Assembly (NCBI GenBank): GCA_022777285.1
Contig: JALFGN010000027.1
Coordinates: forward strand, 1 to 64,000
DNA from: Blautia sp.
GTDB lineage: Bacteria > Bacillota > Clostridia > Lachnospirales > Lachnospiraceae
Direction of reading: 5' to 3'
Length of the DNA: 64,000 bases
The translations under genes and the position numbers were made by a program. Below the pieces are notes generated by a model, which was given only the letters and a program-made list of their open reading frames with translations, was not told the origin of the DNA and ran no database searches. The first letter of the stretch is position 1; each line of letters begins with the position of its first letter. Positions 6,992 through 14,795 of this stretch are shown piece by piece.

Positions 6992-7465
6992 ATGCAAAGG
7001 ATAATTGAACAAAATCCGGAAGCGTTCGCTTTGATAAAAGGCGGTAAAGATTATCCGGATATGGAAGGTACCGTGCTTTTTTATCCGCTTTGGGGCGGAA
7101 CGCTTGTGATCGCTGATATTGCCGGACTTCCTTATAAAAAAGGGGACTGCGAGAATAGGTTCCATGGATTTCATATTCATGAAGGAAGTTCTTGTACTTC
7201 CGGTGGTACAGAAGAATTTGGAAATACAGGCATGCATTGGAATCCCGGAAACTGTCCCCATCCGGAACATGCAGGAGATTTTCCGCCGCTTCTTCAGAAT
7301 CGGGGATATGCGTTTCTTGTATTTTTTACTGACCGGTTTCTTCCGGAAGAAGTAGTGGGGCACACAGTGGTAATTCATGAAAATCGGGATGATTTTCAAA
7401 TGCAGCCATCCGGAAATTCAGGTGCCAAAATTGCCTGTGGAGAAATAAAGAGTAATTTGCAGTGA
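6992..7465 (+). CDS. Cu/Zn superoxide dismutase family protein
   Basis: A soluble protein of about 157 residues that should dismutate superoxide. Copper ligands H61 and H63 lie in HGFHIHEGSSC; the bridging and zinc ligands appear in GMHWNPGNCPHPEHAGDFPP (three His and one Asp); the last copper ligand lies in VVIHENRDDF. Both disulfide cysteines are present (SSC and IACGEI). No signal peptide is visible, unlike many periplasmic bacterial Cu/Zn SODs. The start is uncertain: ATG 6992 follows GAGGGATGG and gives a family-like N-terminus, while ATG 6971 and TTG 6926 are longer alternatives that add only atypical residues. Its place just after cotJC suggests a role in spore-coat oxidative defence; a terminator follows. 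Confidence 0.88.
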   Translation: MQRIIEQNPEAFALIKGGKDYPDMEGTVLFYPLWGGTLVIADIAGLPYKKGDCENRFHGFHIHEGSSCTSGGTEEFGNTGMHWNPGNCPHPEHAGDFPPLLQNRGYAFLVFFTDRFLPEEVVGHTVVIHENRDDFQMQPSGNSGAKIACGEIKSNLQ

Positions 7466-7480
7466 AAATTAAATAAAAAA

Positions 7481-7517
7481 GCACCTCACATTTCCCAGAA
7501 TGTGAGGTGCTTTTTTA
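7481..7517 (+). terminator. Rho-independent terminator after the SOD gene
   Basis: GCACCTCACATT pairs with AATGTGAGGTGC (12 bp, six-base loop), followed by seven T. Confidence 0.92.
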
Positions 7518-7632
7518 TTGTAAATTATTGTCATTGTTCTACGCGATTTCCATTCTATGCTATTTGACCACAAAAGTCAAGAATGATTGATAAAAAGTGT
7601 CAAAAAAAATCAGAACAAAAAAATAAAAGTTC

Positions 7633-7661
7633 TTTACGTTAAAGTATCAAAATGTTATAAT
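7633..7661 (+). promoter_or_regulatory. Sigma-A promoter of paaK
   Basis: TTTACG (7633-7638) and TATAAT (7656-7661) with a 17-base spacer, leaving a leader of about 95 bases. TTGAC/GTCAA half-sites (7564-7568 and 7576-7580) lie upstream and an ACAAC/GTTGT repeat lies just after the expected start point. Confidence 0.7.
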
Positions 7662-7762
7662 GATGACAAGCGTTACAACCTGAAACGTTGTTATTTTGAC
7701 GATGGATTGTAAAAAAAGTTCGAATGAACAGTAGAAAATACACATAAGAAAGGAAGAAAACG

Positions 7763-9064
7763 ATGGAACATTATTTTCAGCCGGAGATTGAATGCGCATC
7801 AAGAGAGCAGATTCGTCAGTGGCAGGATGAACGCCTGGTAAAACAGGTAAAGCATGTGTACGACAACGTACCTTATTACAGAGCAAAAATGGAAGAAAAA
7901 GGAGTAACTCCGGAAGATATTAAATCCGTAGATGATTTGCATAAACTGCCGTTTCTTACCAAGGATGACTTAAGAGATGCTTATCCATATGGTCTGGTGG
8001 CAAAACCATTATCGGATTGTGTAAGAATTCAGTCTACCAGTGGAACGACCGGAAGAAGAGTTGTTGCGTTTTATACACAGCATGATCTGGATCTCTGGGA
8101 AGAATGCTGTGCAAGAGCTCTTGCAGCAGCAGGTGCAACCAAGGATGATGTGGTACATGTAAGTTATGGATACGGACTTTTTACTGGAGGACCGGGATTA
8201 AATGGCGGTTCTCATAAACTGGGTTCTCTTACACTGCCGATGTCTTCCGGTAATACAGATCGTCAGATTCAGTTCATGTGTGATCTTGGGTCAACCGTTT
8301 TATGCTGTACGCCTTCTTATGCTGCTTATCTGGCAGAGACCATATGTGAACAGGGGCTTCGGGACAAGATTAAATTAAAAGCAGGTATTTTCGGAGCAGA
8401 GGCATGGAGTGAAGAAATGCGTCACGACATCGAGGAAAAACTGGGAATTAAAGCATACGATATTTATGGACTGACAGAGATTTCCGGTCCTGGTGTTTCT
8501 TATGAATGCAGTGCCCAGGGCGGTATGCATATCAATGAGGATCATTTTATTGCAGAGATTATTGATCCGAATACAGGAGAAGTTCTTCCGGACGGAGAAA
8601 AAGGGGAATTGGTATTTACAAGCATTACAAAAGAAGCCTTCCCGCTGCTTCGGTATCGTACAAGAGATATCTGTGTACTGAACCGGGAAAAATGTTCCTG
8701 CGGAAGAACCCATGTGAGAATGTCAAAACCGATGGGAAGAAGCGATGATATGCTGATTGTAAAAGGTGTCAACGTATTCCCGAGCCAGATTGAGACGGTA
8801 TTGTTGAATAAAGGATATCCTGCAAACTATCAGATCGTTGTCAGCCGTGAAAAGAACAGCGACAAGCTGGAAGTACAGGTGGAAATGACTCCGGAGATGT
8901 TCTCTGATTCCATCCGGGAAATCGCAGCAAGAGAAAAAGAATTGATTGAAGCGCTGAAATCCATGCTGGGAATTTACGCAGTCGTGAAATTGGTAGCACC
9001 AAAGACCATTGCCCGTAGTGAAGGAAAAGCAAAACGTGTAATTGATAATCGTAACTTGTATTGA
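7763..9064 (+). CDS. paaK: Phenylacetate-CoA ligase family protein
   Basis: A 433-residue AMP-forming acyl-CoA ligase of the PaaK family, which activates phenylacetate or a related aryl acid with ATP and CoA. The ATP/AMP motif is STSGTTGRRVVAFY near residue 95; the adenylate-binding segment is YDIYGLTEISGPG near 233; the C-terminal AMP-binding domain carries MLIVKGVNVFPSQIE. The length is normal. In anaerobic gut Clostridia PaaK paralogues are paired with ACT-domain proteins and often accompany indolepyruvate:ferredoxin oxidoreductase, suggesting work on aromatic amino-acid breakdown products; iorAB is not in this window. The start has AAGAAAGGAAG upstream. It forms a two-gene operon with the next gene, 18 bases away. 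Confidence 0.93.
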   Translation: MEHYFQPEIECASREQIRQWQDERLVKQVKHVYDNVPYYRAKMEEKGVTPEDIKSVDDLHKLPFLTKDDLRDAYPYGLVAKPLSDCVRIQSTSGTTGRRVVAFYTQHDLDLWEECCARALAAAGATKDDVVHVSYGYGLFTGGPGLNGGSHKLGSLTLPMSSGNTDRQIQFMCDLGSTVLCCTPSYAAYLAETICEQGLRDKIKLKAGIFGAEAWSEEMRHDIEEKLGIKAYDIYGLTEISGPGVSYECSAQGGMHINEDHFIAEIIDPNTGEVLPDGEKGELVFTSITKEAFPLLRYRTRDICVLNREKCSCGRTHVRMSKPMGRSDDMLIVKGVNVFPSQIETVLLNKGYPANYQIVVSREKNSDKLEVQVEMTPEMFSDSIREIAAREKELIEALKSMLGIYAVVKLVAPKTIARSEGKAKRVIDNRNLY

Positions 9065-9082
9065 CAGGGAGGGGGACTTTTT

Positions 9083-9520
9083 ATGACTGTAAAACAGATT
9101 TCTGTATTTGTGGAAAATAAACCAGGTATGTTGGCAGCTTTGGCTGATGTACTGAATGAGAATGGAATTAATATGCGTGCATTGTCTCTGGCAGAGACAA
9201 AAGATTTCGGAATTATACGTCTGATTCTGGATGATCCGTTTAATGCCGTACGCGTTTTGAAAGAGAGTGGATATGTCTGCTCTATCACAAAAGTTCTGGC
9301 AATTGCTATTTCCAATCAGCCGGGCAGTCTTGGAAAGGTAATGAAGATTCTTGGAGAAAATGAAATTAATGTAGAGTATACCTATGCCTTCACATCTGGT
9401 GTAAAAGACAAAGCCTGCATGATCCTCAGAGTAGGAGACAATGAAAAAGCAGTGCAGGCTCTGACAAAGAACGGAATCAAACCGCTTTGCCAGGATGACC
9501 TGGATCAGTTATACAAATAA
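9083..9520 (+). CDS. Tandem ACT domain protein
   Basis: A 145-residue protein made of two ACT domains (about residues 3-68, starting QISVFVENKPGMLAALADVL, and 71-140, starting AIAISNQPGSLGKVMKILG). ACT domains bind amino acids, so this is likely a small regulatory or sensor protein, probably responding to an aromatic amino acid in view of its neighbour. AGGGAGGGGG precedes the ATG. The pairing with paaK is common in Firmicutes and archaea. No catalytic domain is attached. A strong terminator follows. Confidence 0.9.
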   Translation: MTVKQISVFVENKPGMLAALADVLNENGINMRALSLAETKDFGIIRLILDDPFNAVRVLKESGYVCSITKVLAIAISNQPGSLGKVMKILGENEINVEYTYAFTSGVKDKACMILRVGDNEKAVQALTKNGIKPLCQDDLDQLYK

Positions 9521-9544
9521 AACAGATACGGTAACAGAAAACGA

Positions 9545-9580
9545 AAACTACCGCAGTCCCAAAGACTGCGGTAGTTTTTC
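9545..9580. terminator. Terminator between the ACT gene and a convergent gene
   Basis: ACTACCGCAGTC pairs with GACTGCGGTAGT around a CCAAA loop, flanked by A-rich sequence on the left and a T-run on the right, so it can act in both directions. Confidence 0.92.
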
Positions 9581-9589
9581 TATGATAAG

Positions 9590-10111
9590 TTATATTTCTA
9601 TAAGCATCCCTTTTTCTTTGTCATAACGGCAGTATTTTCCTTTTTCGGAAATAAAAGGAGAATAATTTCCTGTTTTCATATTTTTTATATAAACAATTTT
9701 TGTCGCTTTCATATAAACCAGAGAAAAACGTTCACTGAGAGAAGAAATCCATTCAAAGGTTTTCTGTTTTCCATCCGGTGCCAGAATCAGAGAGTAGCCT
9801 TCTTCGCAAGAATCCAGCTCAAAATAGTTTTTCTGCACTTCATTACCTTTCAGAAAAACGTGTTGATATATGTAATCAGAAAAGGTGTTCTGCACGAATT
9901 TTTTGTAGCTTTTCAGAGTGAAGACTGTGCCATCTGCCTCGTTGACGATTTTGTCTCCGCGCTCGATTCGTGTCCGGAAGATCTGCAGAATCTCCACAGC
10001 CTGATTCAGAAAAGAAATGCTGCTGTATTCCAGGGATTCCATAATGATGTTGGAAATTTCAGCAGAGAAAGAAGAAGATTCCTTCGCTTGTTCATAAAGT
10101 TCATTTGTCAT
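9590..10111 (-). CDS. Unrecognised 173-residue cytosolic protein
   Basis: I do not recognise this protein. It is soluble, without signal peptide or membrane helix. The N-terminal 60 residues look helical (ELYEQAKESSSFSAEISNII), the middle has a basic patch (FTLKSYKKFVQNTF), and the C-terminal 70 residues look like a beta-rich domain ending KGKYCRYDKEKGMLIEI. The ATG at 10111 has GGAGG eight bases upstream; an ATG at 10126 overlaps that site and is less likely. It is a single-gene unit with its own promoter and shares the terminator of the convergent ACT gene. Codon use resembles its neighbours, so recent transfer is not indicated. Confidence 0.7.
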   Translation of the reverse strand: MTNELYEQAKESSSFSAEISNIIMESLEYSSISFLNQAVEILQIFRTRIERGDKIVNEADGTVFTLKSYKKFVQNTFSDYIYQHVFLKGNEVQKNYFELDSCEEGYSLILAPDGKQKTFEWISSLSERFSLVYMKATKIVYIKNMKTGNYSPFISEKGKYCRYDKEKGMLIEI

Positions 10112-10157
10112 AATTTTTACCTCCATACATGGATATAGTCAATACCTTCTATAGAAC

Positions 10158-10186
10158 AGTATCGTATAAAAAGAGCGAAAAGTCAA
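10158..10186 (-). promoter_or_regulatory. Sigma-A promoter of the unrecognised gene
   Basis: On the minus strand TTGACT (10181-10186) and GATACT (10158-10163) are 17 bases apart, 46 bases from the start codon. Confidence 0.6.
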
Positions 10187-10221
10187 GGATTACAAAAGGC
10201 GTGTAAACAGCAACAAAGGTC

Positions 10222-10250
10222 TTGTATAAACAGAATGATATTGGTAAAAT
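10222..10250 (+). promoter_or_regulatory. Sigma-A promoter of the GDPD gene
   Basis: TTGTAT (10222-10227) and TAAAAT (10245-10250) with a 17-base spacer, 30 bases before the start codon and divergent from the minus-strand promoter at 10158. Confidence 0.6.
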
Positions 10251-10280
10251 AGAAAAGAACAACAGGGAAGGGATGACAGC

Positions 10281-12101
10281 ATGAAATTTGTTTTGAATAA
10301 CATGAAGAATATAATTAAAAAGAATCTGCGCAGTCTGATTTTGTTTGAATTGGGATATCGCGTTGCGACATTTCTGATTGTGACAAATCTGACTTCTGCA
10401 GCAGTTGGGTATTCTTTGAAATTGCGAAAATTCAGTTATCTGACTGCAGAAAATTTTATAAAATTTCTGGCCAGTCCTGTATCTGTGTTTCTGCTGCTGT
10501 CCATCTTAATTCTGATCCTGCTGTTTTTTCTTGTGGAAATTTCAGCCATTTTGTCCTGTTTGCGTCATTCTTATCATGGAAGAAAAATATATACCAGTGA
10601 TATGCTGATAGAAGGTGTACGCCGTACCGGGCATTTCCTGAAACATTGCAGGGGATCCTGGCTGATCTGTATTATCCTGGCGGCACCTTTTCTTTCTCTG
10701 TATTTTCTGATTCGGGAAATTTCCTATTTTGGTGTGTTGGAGTATGCGGCTGTTTTGATCTATAAGTGGATTCGTCCCCACTGGGTGCTGTATGTCATGA
10801 TTGGAATCTTATTACTGATTTCTTTTCTTTTTGTGTTTTCGCTTCCTTATTGTTTGTTAGAAGAACGAAAAAGTATGAAAGGACTGAAGGCAGGGCTTTT
10901 TCTTCTGAAGAAACAGTGGAAACGGATCATTCCCGGTTTTGTGATTCTTCATCTGTGGATGCTTATTTTTATTGCATTGGTATATCTGATCGTGACAGCT
11001 GGAATGGTATTGTATGTTATGAGCAGTCGAAGCGGCTCGGCAGTCGTTAGTTCCGTGCTTCTTTACAGCAGCTGGATGGATATGGGACTGGGCATTTTTG
11101 CAGGAGCAATCCAGCTTGTGGCAAGCCTTGCTTTTGTATATACCATTTATGCGCATTATCATGTGCAGATAAGAACGGAAGTAGGAATCGGAGCAATGAT
11201 GAAAAACCGCGTCTGGTTTCGAAAAATCGGCCGGAGAAGAGCGGCAGCATTTCTTACCTTTGTTCTGATTACCGTAGAACTGATTTCTCTTGTAGGTATG
11301 GCATCTCAGCATAGCAGTGCAGTGAATAGTCTGCTTGCTACAGTAGGGATAACCGCTCACAGAGGCGGGGCTCTGATGGCACCGGAAAATACAGTCAGTG
11401 CATTGGCATATACGATTGATTGCGGAGCAGATTATGCGGAAATTGATGTACAGGAGACAGCAGACGGAGAATTGATTTTACTTCATGATAATTCTCTGAA
11501 AAGGACAGCTGGTGTCAAGAAAAATGTATGGGAGATGACGTATGCGGAAATAGAACAATTGGATGCCGGTGTAAGTTTTCATAAAAAATTCCGTGGAGAA
11601 AAAATTCCTACATTAGATGAAGTCCTGAAGTATTGCAAAGGAAAGTTGGACTTAAATATTGAGATTAAGTACAATGGAAAAAACAAAGGAATTGTAAAAA
11701 AAGTAGTCCGCACAATAGAAGAAAACAATTTTGAAGACCATTGTGTGATTACTTCTATGAACTATTCCTTTTTGACGCAGGTAAAGAAAATCAATCCGGA
11801 CCTTCGTACCGGTTATATTATGACTATGACGTACGGAAGTATAGCCGGTGTGTCATCCGCTGATTTTTTCAGTGTTAAATACACTTATATAGACCGGGAA
11901 TTTGTACAGGAGGCGCATGCGCTTGGTAAAGAAGTACATGCGTGGACGGTGAATTACCGTGGAGATATAAAAAAGATGCTGGATGCCGGTGTGGACAATA
12001 TTATTACGGACAATCCTGTACTGGTGAGAAAGGTGGAAAACCAGGAAAGCGATGCACAGACCGGATTTTTGGAATTGATGAAATATGCTTTTAAGATTTG
12101 A
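10281..12101 (+). CDS. Membrane-anchored glycerophosphodiester phosphodiesterase
   Basis: A 606-residue protein of two parts. Residues 1-350 hold about seven hydrophobic helices of the GDPD membrane domain type (PF10110). Residues 355-590 are a GDPD (UgpQ/GlpQ-like) TIM-barrel domain: catalytic HRGG near 359, the metal-binding ENT and EIDVQ patterns, LLHD, and NIEIKYN. It should hydrolyse glycerophosphodiesters, or trim lipoteichoic acid or phospholipid head groups, at the membrane. AGGGAAGGGATGACAGC precedes the ATG. It overlaps an upstream TTG of the following SEDS gene, so the two are probably cotranscribed, hinting at an envelope role. Confidence 0.92.
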   Translation: MKFVLNNMKNIIKKNLRSLILFELGYRVATFLIVTNLTSAAVGYSLKLRKFSYLTAENFIKFLASPVSVFLLLSILILILLFFLVEISAILSCLRHSYHGRKIYTSDMLIEGVRRTGHFLKHCRGSWLICIILAAPFLSLYFLIREISYFGVLEYAAVLIYKWIRPHWVLYVMIGILLLISFLFVFSLPYCLLEERKSMKGLKAGLFLLKKQWKRIIPGFVILHLWMLIFIALVYLIVTAGMVLYVMSSRSGSAVVSSVLLYSSWMDMGLGIFAGAIQLVASLAFVYTIYAHYHVQIRTEVGIGAMMKNRVWFRKIGRRRAAAFLTFVLITVELISLVGMASQHSSAVNSLLATVGITAHRGGALMAPENTVSALAYTIDCGADYAEIDVQETADGELILLHDNSLKRTAGVKKNVWEMTYAEIEQLDAGVSFHKKFRGEKIPTLDEVLKYCKGKLDLNIEIKYNGKNKGIVKKVVRTIEENNFEDHCVITSMNYSFLTQVKKINPDLRTGYIMTMTYGSIAGVSSADFFSVKYTYIDREFVQEAHALGKEVHAWTVNYRGDIKKMLDAGVDNIITDNPVLVRKVENQESDAQTGFLELMKYAFKI

Positions 12102-12142
12102 GAAAATGTGTACGAAAGGAGGAGGCATCAACCTTAAGAAAA

Positions 12143-13384
12143 ATGGATAAAAATGTAGGAGTAAAAGAGACAGAAGGGAAAAAGAAAGTCAATTTACTGT
12201 TTCGAAATATGAAAAAAGGAAAACCGGTAGGAAGGTTTGCAGAGCGGATTCATTATTATGATTATAATCTGATCGCAGTCGTTATTCTGCTCACCTGTTT
12301 TGGATTGATCATGCTGTACAGTACCAGCTCTTATATAGCAGGAGTAAAAGAGGGGAACGATATGTTCTATTTCTTTAAACAGGCGGTTCTCAGTACCGTA
12401 AGTATTGGCGCTGCCATCTATGTTTCCCGTCTGGATTATCATCTGTTGTTTCCGTTATCGCCCTATATTGCATTGGTTTCGATTGTACTTATGGCGATGG
12501 TTCGGTATACACCTTTTGGTGTTGAAGTGAACGGAGCCAAACGATGGCTGAAACTGGGGATGCAGTTCCAGCCATCTGAGATAGCGAAAATAGCAGTGAT
12601 CACGTTTATTCCCTGTCTGATTGTGAAAATGGGAAGAGCCATGCAGAAAAAACAGGCTATGATATTGCTGTTTGGAACAGGAGTGGTTTTGGCAGGGGGT
12701 GCTTTTTATTTTACGGATAATCTGAGTACGGGAATCATTATCGGTGGTATGACGGTATTGCTCATTTTCCTTGCACATCCGAAATCAAAACCATTTATTA
12801 TGGCAGGGATTGCAGTACTTGCAGTGGTTGTAGGCGGGATTGTGATTCTGCATCTGACACTTGGGAAAAGTACGATTGATATCAGTCAAATGAAAGATTT
12901 TCGACTTCGCCGTGTTATGGTATGGCTTCAGCCGGAACGTTATGCACAGTCCGGCGGGTACCAGATCATGCAGGCAATGTATGCCATTGGTTCCGGGGGA
13001 TTTTTCGGAAAAGGATTGGGAAACAGTGTGCAGAAGCTGGGAGCAGTACCAGAAGCACAAAATGATATGATTTTTTCTATTATTTGTGAAGAACTGGGTG
13101 TATTTGGATGCATCATCATACTTTTGCTGTTTGCGTATTTGCTGTATCGTTTGATTTTTATTGCGCACAATGCACCGGATTTGTACGGATCTCTGATGGT
13201 TTGTGGTATTTTCTTCCACATTGCGCTGCAGGTAATTTTGAATATCTGCGTTGTGATCAATCTGATACCGACGACAGGTATCACGCTCCCGTTTTTCAGT
13301 TATGGAGGCACTTCGATTGTTTTTCTTATGGCCGAAATGGGGATTGCGCTCAGTGTTTCCAGACAGATTAAATTTGAAGAATAG
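12143..13384 (+). CDS. SEDS peptidoglycan glycosyltransferase (FtsW/RodA family)
   Basis: An integral membrane protein of about 413 residues with ten hydrophobic helices. Family signatures are GAKRWLKLG with the QPSEIAKIA motif, the large loop around RVMVWLQPERYAQSGGYQ, and the C-terminal PTTGITLPFFSYGG typical of FtsW/RodA. It polymerises lipid II into glycan strands together with a class B PBP; whether it serves division, elongation or sporulation (SpoVE) is not decided by sequence alone. The start is uncertain: ATG 12143 lies 18 bases after AAAGGAGGAGG, while TTG 12098 overlaps the GDPD stop but precedes that site. A cytosolic N-terminal tail rich in lysine comes before helix 1. Confidence 0.9.
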   Translation: MDKNVGVKETEGKKKVNLLFRNMKKGKPVGRFAERIHYYDYNLIAVVILLTCFGLIMLYSTSSYIAGVKEGNDMFYFFKQAVLSTVSIGAAIYVSRLDYHLLFPLSPYIALVSIVLMAMVRYTPFGVEVNGAKRWLKLGMQFQPSEIAKIAVITFIPCLIVKMGRAMQKKQAMILLFGTGVVLAGGAFYFTDNLSTGIIIGGMTVLLIFLAHPKSKPFIMAGIAVLAVVVGGIVILHLTLGKSTIDISQMKDFRLRRVMVWLQPERYAQSGGYQIMQAMYAIGSGGFFGKGLGNSVQKLGAVPEAQNDMIFSIICEELGVFGCIIILLLFAYLLYRLIFIAHNAPDLYGSLMVCGIFFHIALQVILNICVVINLIPTTGITLPFFSYGGTSIVFLMAEMGIALSVSRQIKFEE

Positions 13385-13391
13385 AAAAGGG

Positions 13392-13420
13392 TTGACAAAT
13401 AGCAGGAAAGAAGATATACT
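13392..13420 (+). promoter_or_regulatory. Sigma-A promoter of the fatty-acid operon
   Basis: Consensus TTGACA (13392-13397), 17-base spacer, TATACT (13415-13420). The last base of the -10 begins a TTTGA-N3-TCAAA palindrome, so a bound repressor would cover the start of transcription. Confidence 0.85.
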
Positions 13421-13432
13421 TTGAATATCAAA
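13420..13432 (+). promoter_or_regulatory. FabT-like operator at the acpP promoter
   Basis: TTTGAATATCAAA is a near-perfect palindrome resembling the FabT box of streptococci and lactococci (ANTTTGATTATCAAATT). It abuts the -10 element. Inferred to bind a MarR-family FabT-type repressor; no such gene is in the window. Confidence 0.6.
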
Positions 13433-13504
13433 ATAATTTTAGACACAAACAAATTCAACAAAAGAATTCAAAAAAAGATGTATTTTAAAGGAGAATAAGA
13501 AATT

Positions 13505-13738
13505 ATGTTAGAAAAAATGAGAGAAATCATTGCAGAACAGTTAAGCTGTGACGAAGGCGAAATCAATCTGGAAACATCCTTCAAGGATGATCTGGGAGCA
13601 GATTCCCTGGATTTATTTGAACTGGTTATGGCTCTGGAAGATGAATATTCTGTAGAAATCCCTGCAGAAGAATTACAGGAGCTGACAACAGTAGGTTCTG
13701 TTATTGATTATCTGAAAAATAAAGGTGTAGAAGCATAA
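13505..13738 (+). CDS. acpP: Acyl carrier protein
   Basis: A 77-residue acidic acyl carrier protein. The phosphopantetheine attachment serine lies in LGADSLDLFELVMALE near residue 37. It carries growing acyl chains as thioesters in type II fatty-acid synthesis. AAGGAGAAT lies about eight bases before the ATG. First gene of the fab operon; a terminator-like hairpin and a second candidate promoter separate it from fabD, which would allow higher ACP expression than the enzymes. The PPTase needed to activate it is a candidate at 25813-26436. Confidence 0.97.
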   Translation: MLEKMREIIAEQLSCDEGEINLETSFKDDLGADSLDLFELVMALEDEYSVEIPAEELQELTTVGSVIDYLKNKGVEA

Positions 13739-13758
13739 GAAAAACTTATGGTTTTTCA

Positions 13759-13805
13759 GAGTCTGCCGCGGCAGTATGGTGATATTGTCCAGGCAGATTC
13801 TTTTT
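13759..13805 (+). terminator. Terminator-like hairpin between acpP and fabD
   Basis: GAGTCTGCC (13759-13767) pairs with GGCAGATTC (13792-13800) with one G-T pair, followed by five T. The loop contains its own CTGCCGCGGCAG palindrome start, so alternative foldings exist. Probably partial termination or attenuation inside the operon. Confidence 0.6.
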
Positions 13806-13828
13806 CCATATATACTTTGAAATACAAA
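13785..13828 (+). promoter_or_regulatory. Second promoter with FabT-like box before fabD
   Basis: TTGTCC (13785-13790) and TATATA (13809-13814) are 18 bases apart; immediately after lies TTTGAAATACAAA (13816-13828), a second FabT-like box. The flanks TATACTTTGAA and CAAAATA are shared with the acpP operator, which suggests a common regulator rather than chance. Confidence 0.5.
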
Positions 13829-13854
13829 ATATTCTAATATCAAAGGAGTTTGTT

Positions 13855-14793
13855 ATGAGTAAAGTTGCATTTATATTCCCGGGACAGGGTGCACAGTATG
13901 CAGGTATGGGGGAAGATTTTTATAAAGAAATTTCCGTGTGCAGACAGGTTATGGACAAAGCATCTCAGGTATCCGGTTTAGATGTTCCAAATCTCTGTTT
14001 TACAGAGAACGAAGAGTTAAATATTACTGAATATACACAGATTGCCATGTTAAGTGTGGAAGTGGCAATTTTGAAAGCACTGGAAGAAAAAGGAATCCGT
14101 CCTTGTGTCAGTGCAGGTCTTAGCCTGGGAGAGTATGGTGCCTGTGTAGCATCTGGTGTGCTGTCTTTGGAAGACGCTTTTGCAGTGGTAAGACAGAGAG
14201 GAATCCTTATGCAGGAAGCAGTTCCGGAAGGCGGAGCTATGTCAGCTGTTATGGGTACAGACGCAGAAGTGATTGAAAAAATCTGTGAAGAGACGGAGGG
14301 AATCGTTTCGATTGCAAACTATAATTGCCCGGGACAGATTGTAATCACAGGGGAAGCAACAGCAGTAGAGGCTGCTTCTTTGAAACTGAAAGAAGCAGGT
14401 ACAAGAAGAATTATTCCTTTAAAGGTGTCCGGACCATTTCATTCTGCCATGCTGCAGGGAGCAGGAGAAAAACTGGGAGCTGTACTTGCAAATGTAGAAG
14501 TAAAAAAACCGGAAATTCCTTATGTGACAAATGTCACGGCAGAATACGTAACAGATGCGAAAGAGATCAAAGAACTCCTGGTGAAACAGGTTTCCTCTTC
14601 TGTAAAATGGCAGCAGTGTGTGGAAAAAATGATTGCAGAGGGAATCGATACATTTGTGGAAATCGGTCCCGGAAAAACACTGAGCGGATTTATGAGAAAA
14701 ATCAACAGAAATGTGACAGTTATGAATATACAGAATGTAGAGGATTTTAAGAAAGCTGTGGAATTTTTTGAACAGCAGAAAGAAGAGGATTGA
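13855..14793 (+). CDS. fabD: Malonyl-CoA:ACP transacylase
   Basis: A 312-residue enzyme that moves malonyl from CoA to ACP. The nucleophile serine lies in [14 protein letters not shown] (GxSxG) near residue 90, the oxyanion QG in [12 protein letters not shown] near the N-terminus, and the catalytic histidine in GPFHSAML near 200. The length is typical. AAAGGAG is placed eight bases before the ATG. Its stop is two bases before the fabG start, showing tight coupling in the fab operon. Confidence 0.97.
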   Translation: MSKVAFIFPGQGAQYAGMGEDFYKEISVCRQVMDKASQVSGLDVPNLCFTENEELNITEYTQIAMLSVEVAILKALEEKGIRPCVSAGLSLGEYGACVASGVLSLEDAFAVVRQRGILMQEAVPEGGAMSAVMGTDAEVIEKICEETEGIVSIANYNCPGQIVITGEATAVEAASLKLKEAGTRRIIPLKVSGPFHSAMLQGAGEKLGAVLANVEVKKPEIPYVTNVTAEYVTDAKEIKELLVKQVSSSVKWQQCVEKMIAEGIDTFVEIGPGKTLSGFMRKINRNVTVMNIQNVEDFKKAVEFFEQQKEED

Positions 14794-14795
14794 TT

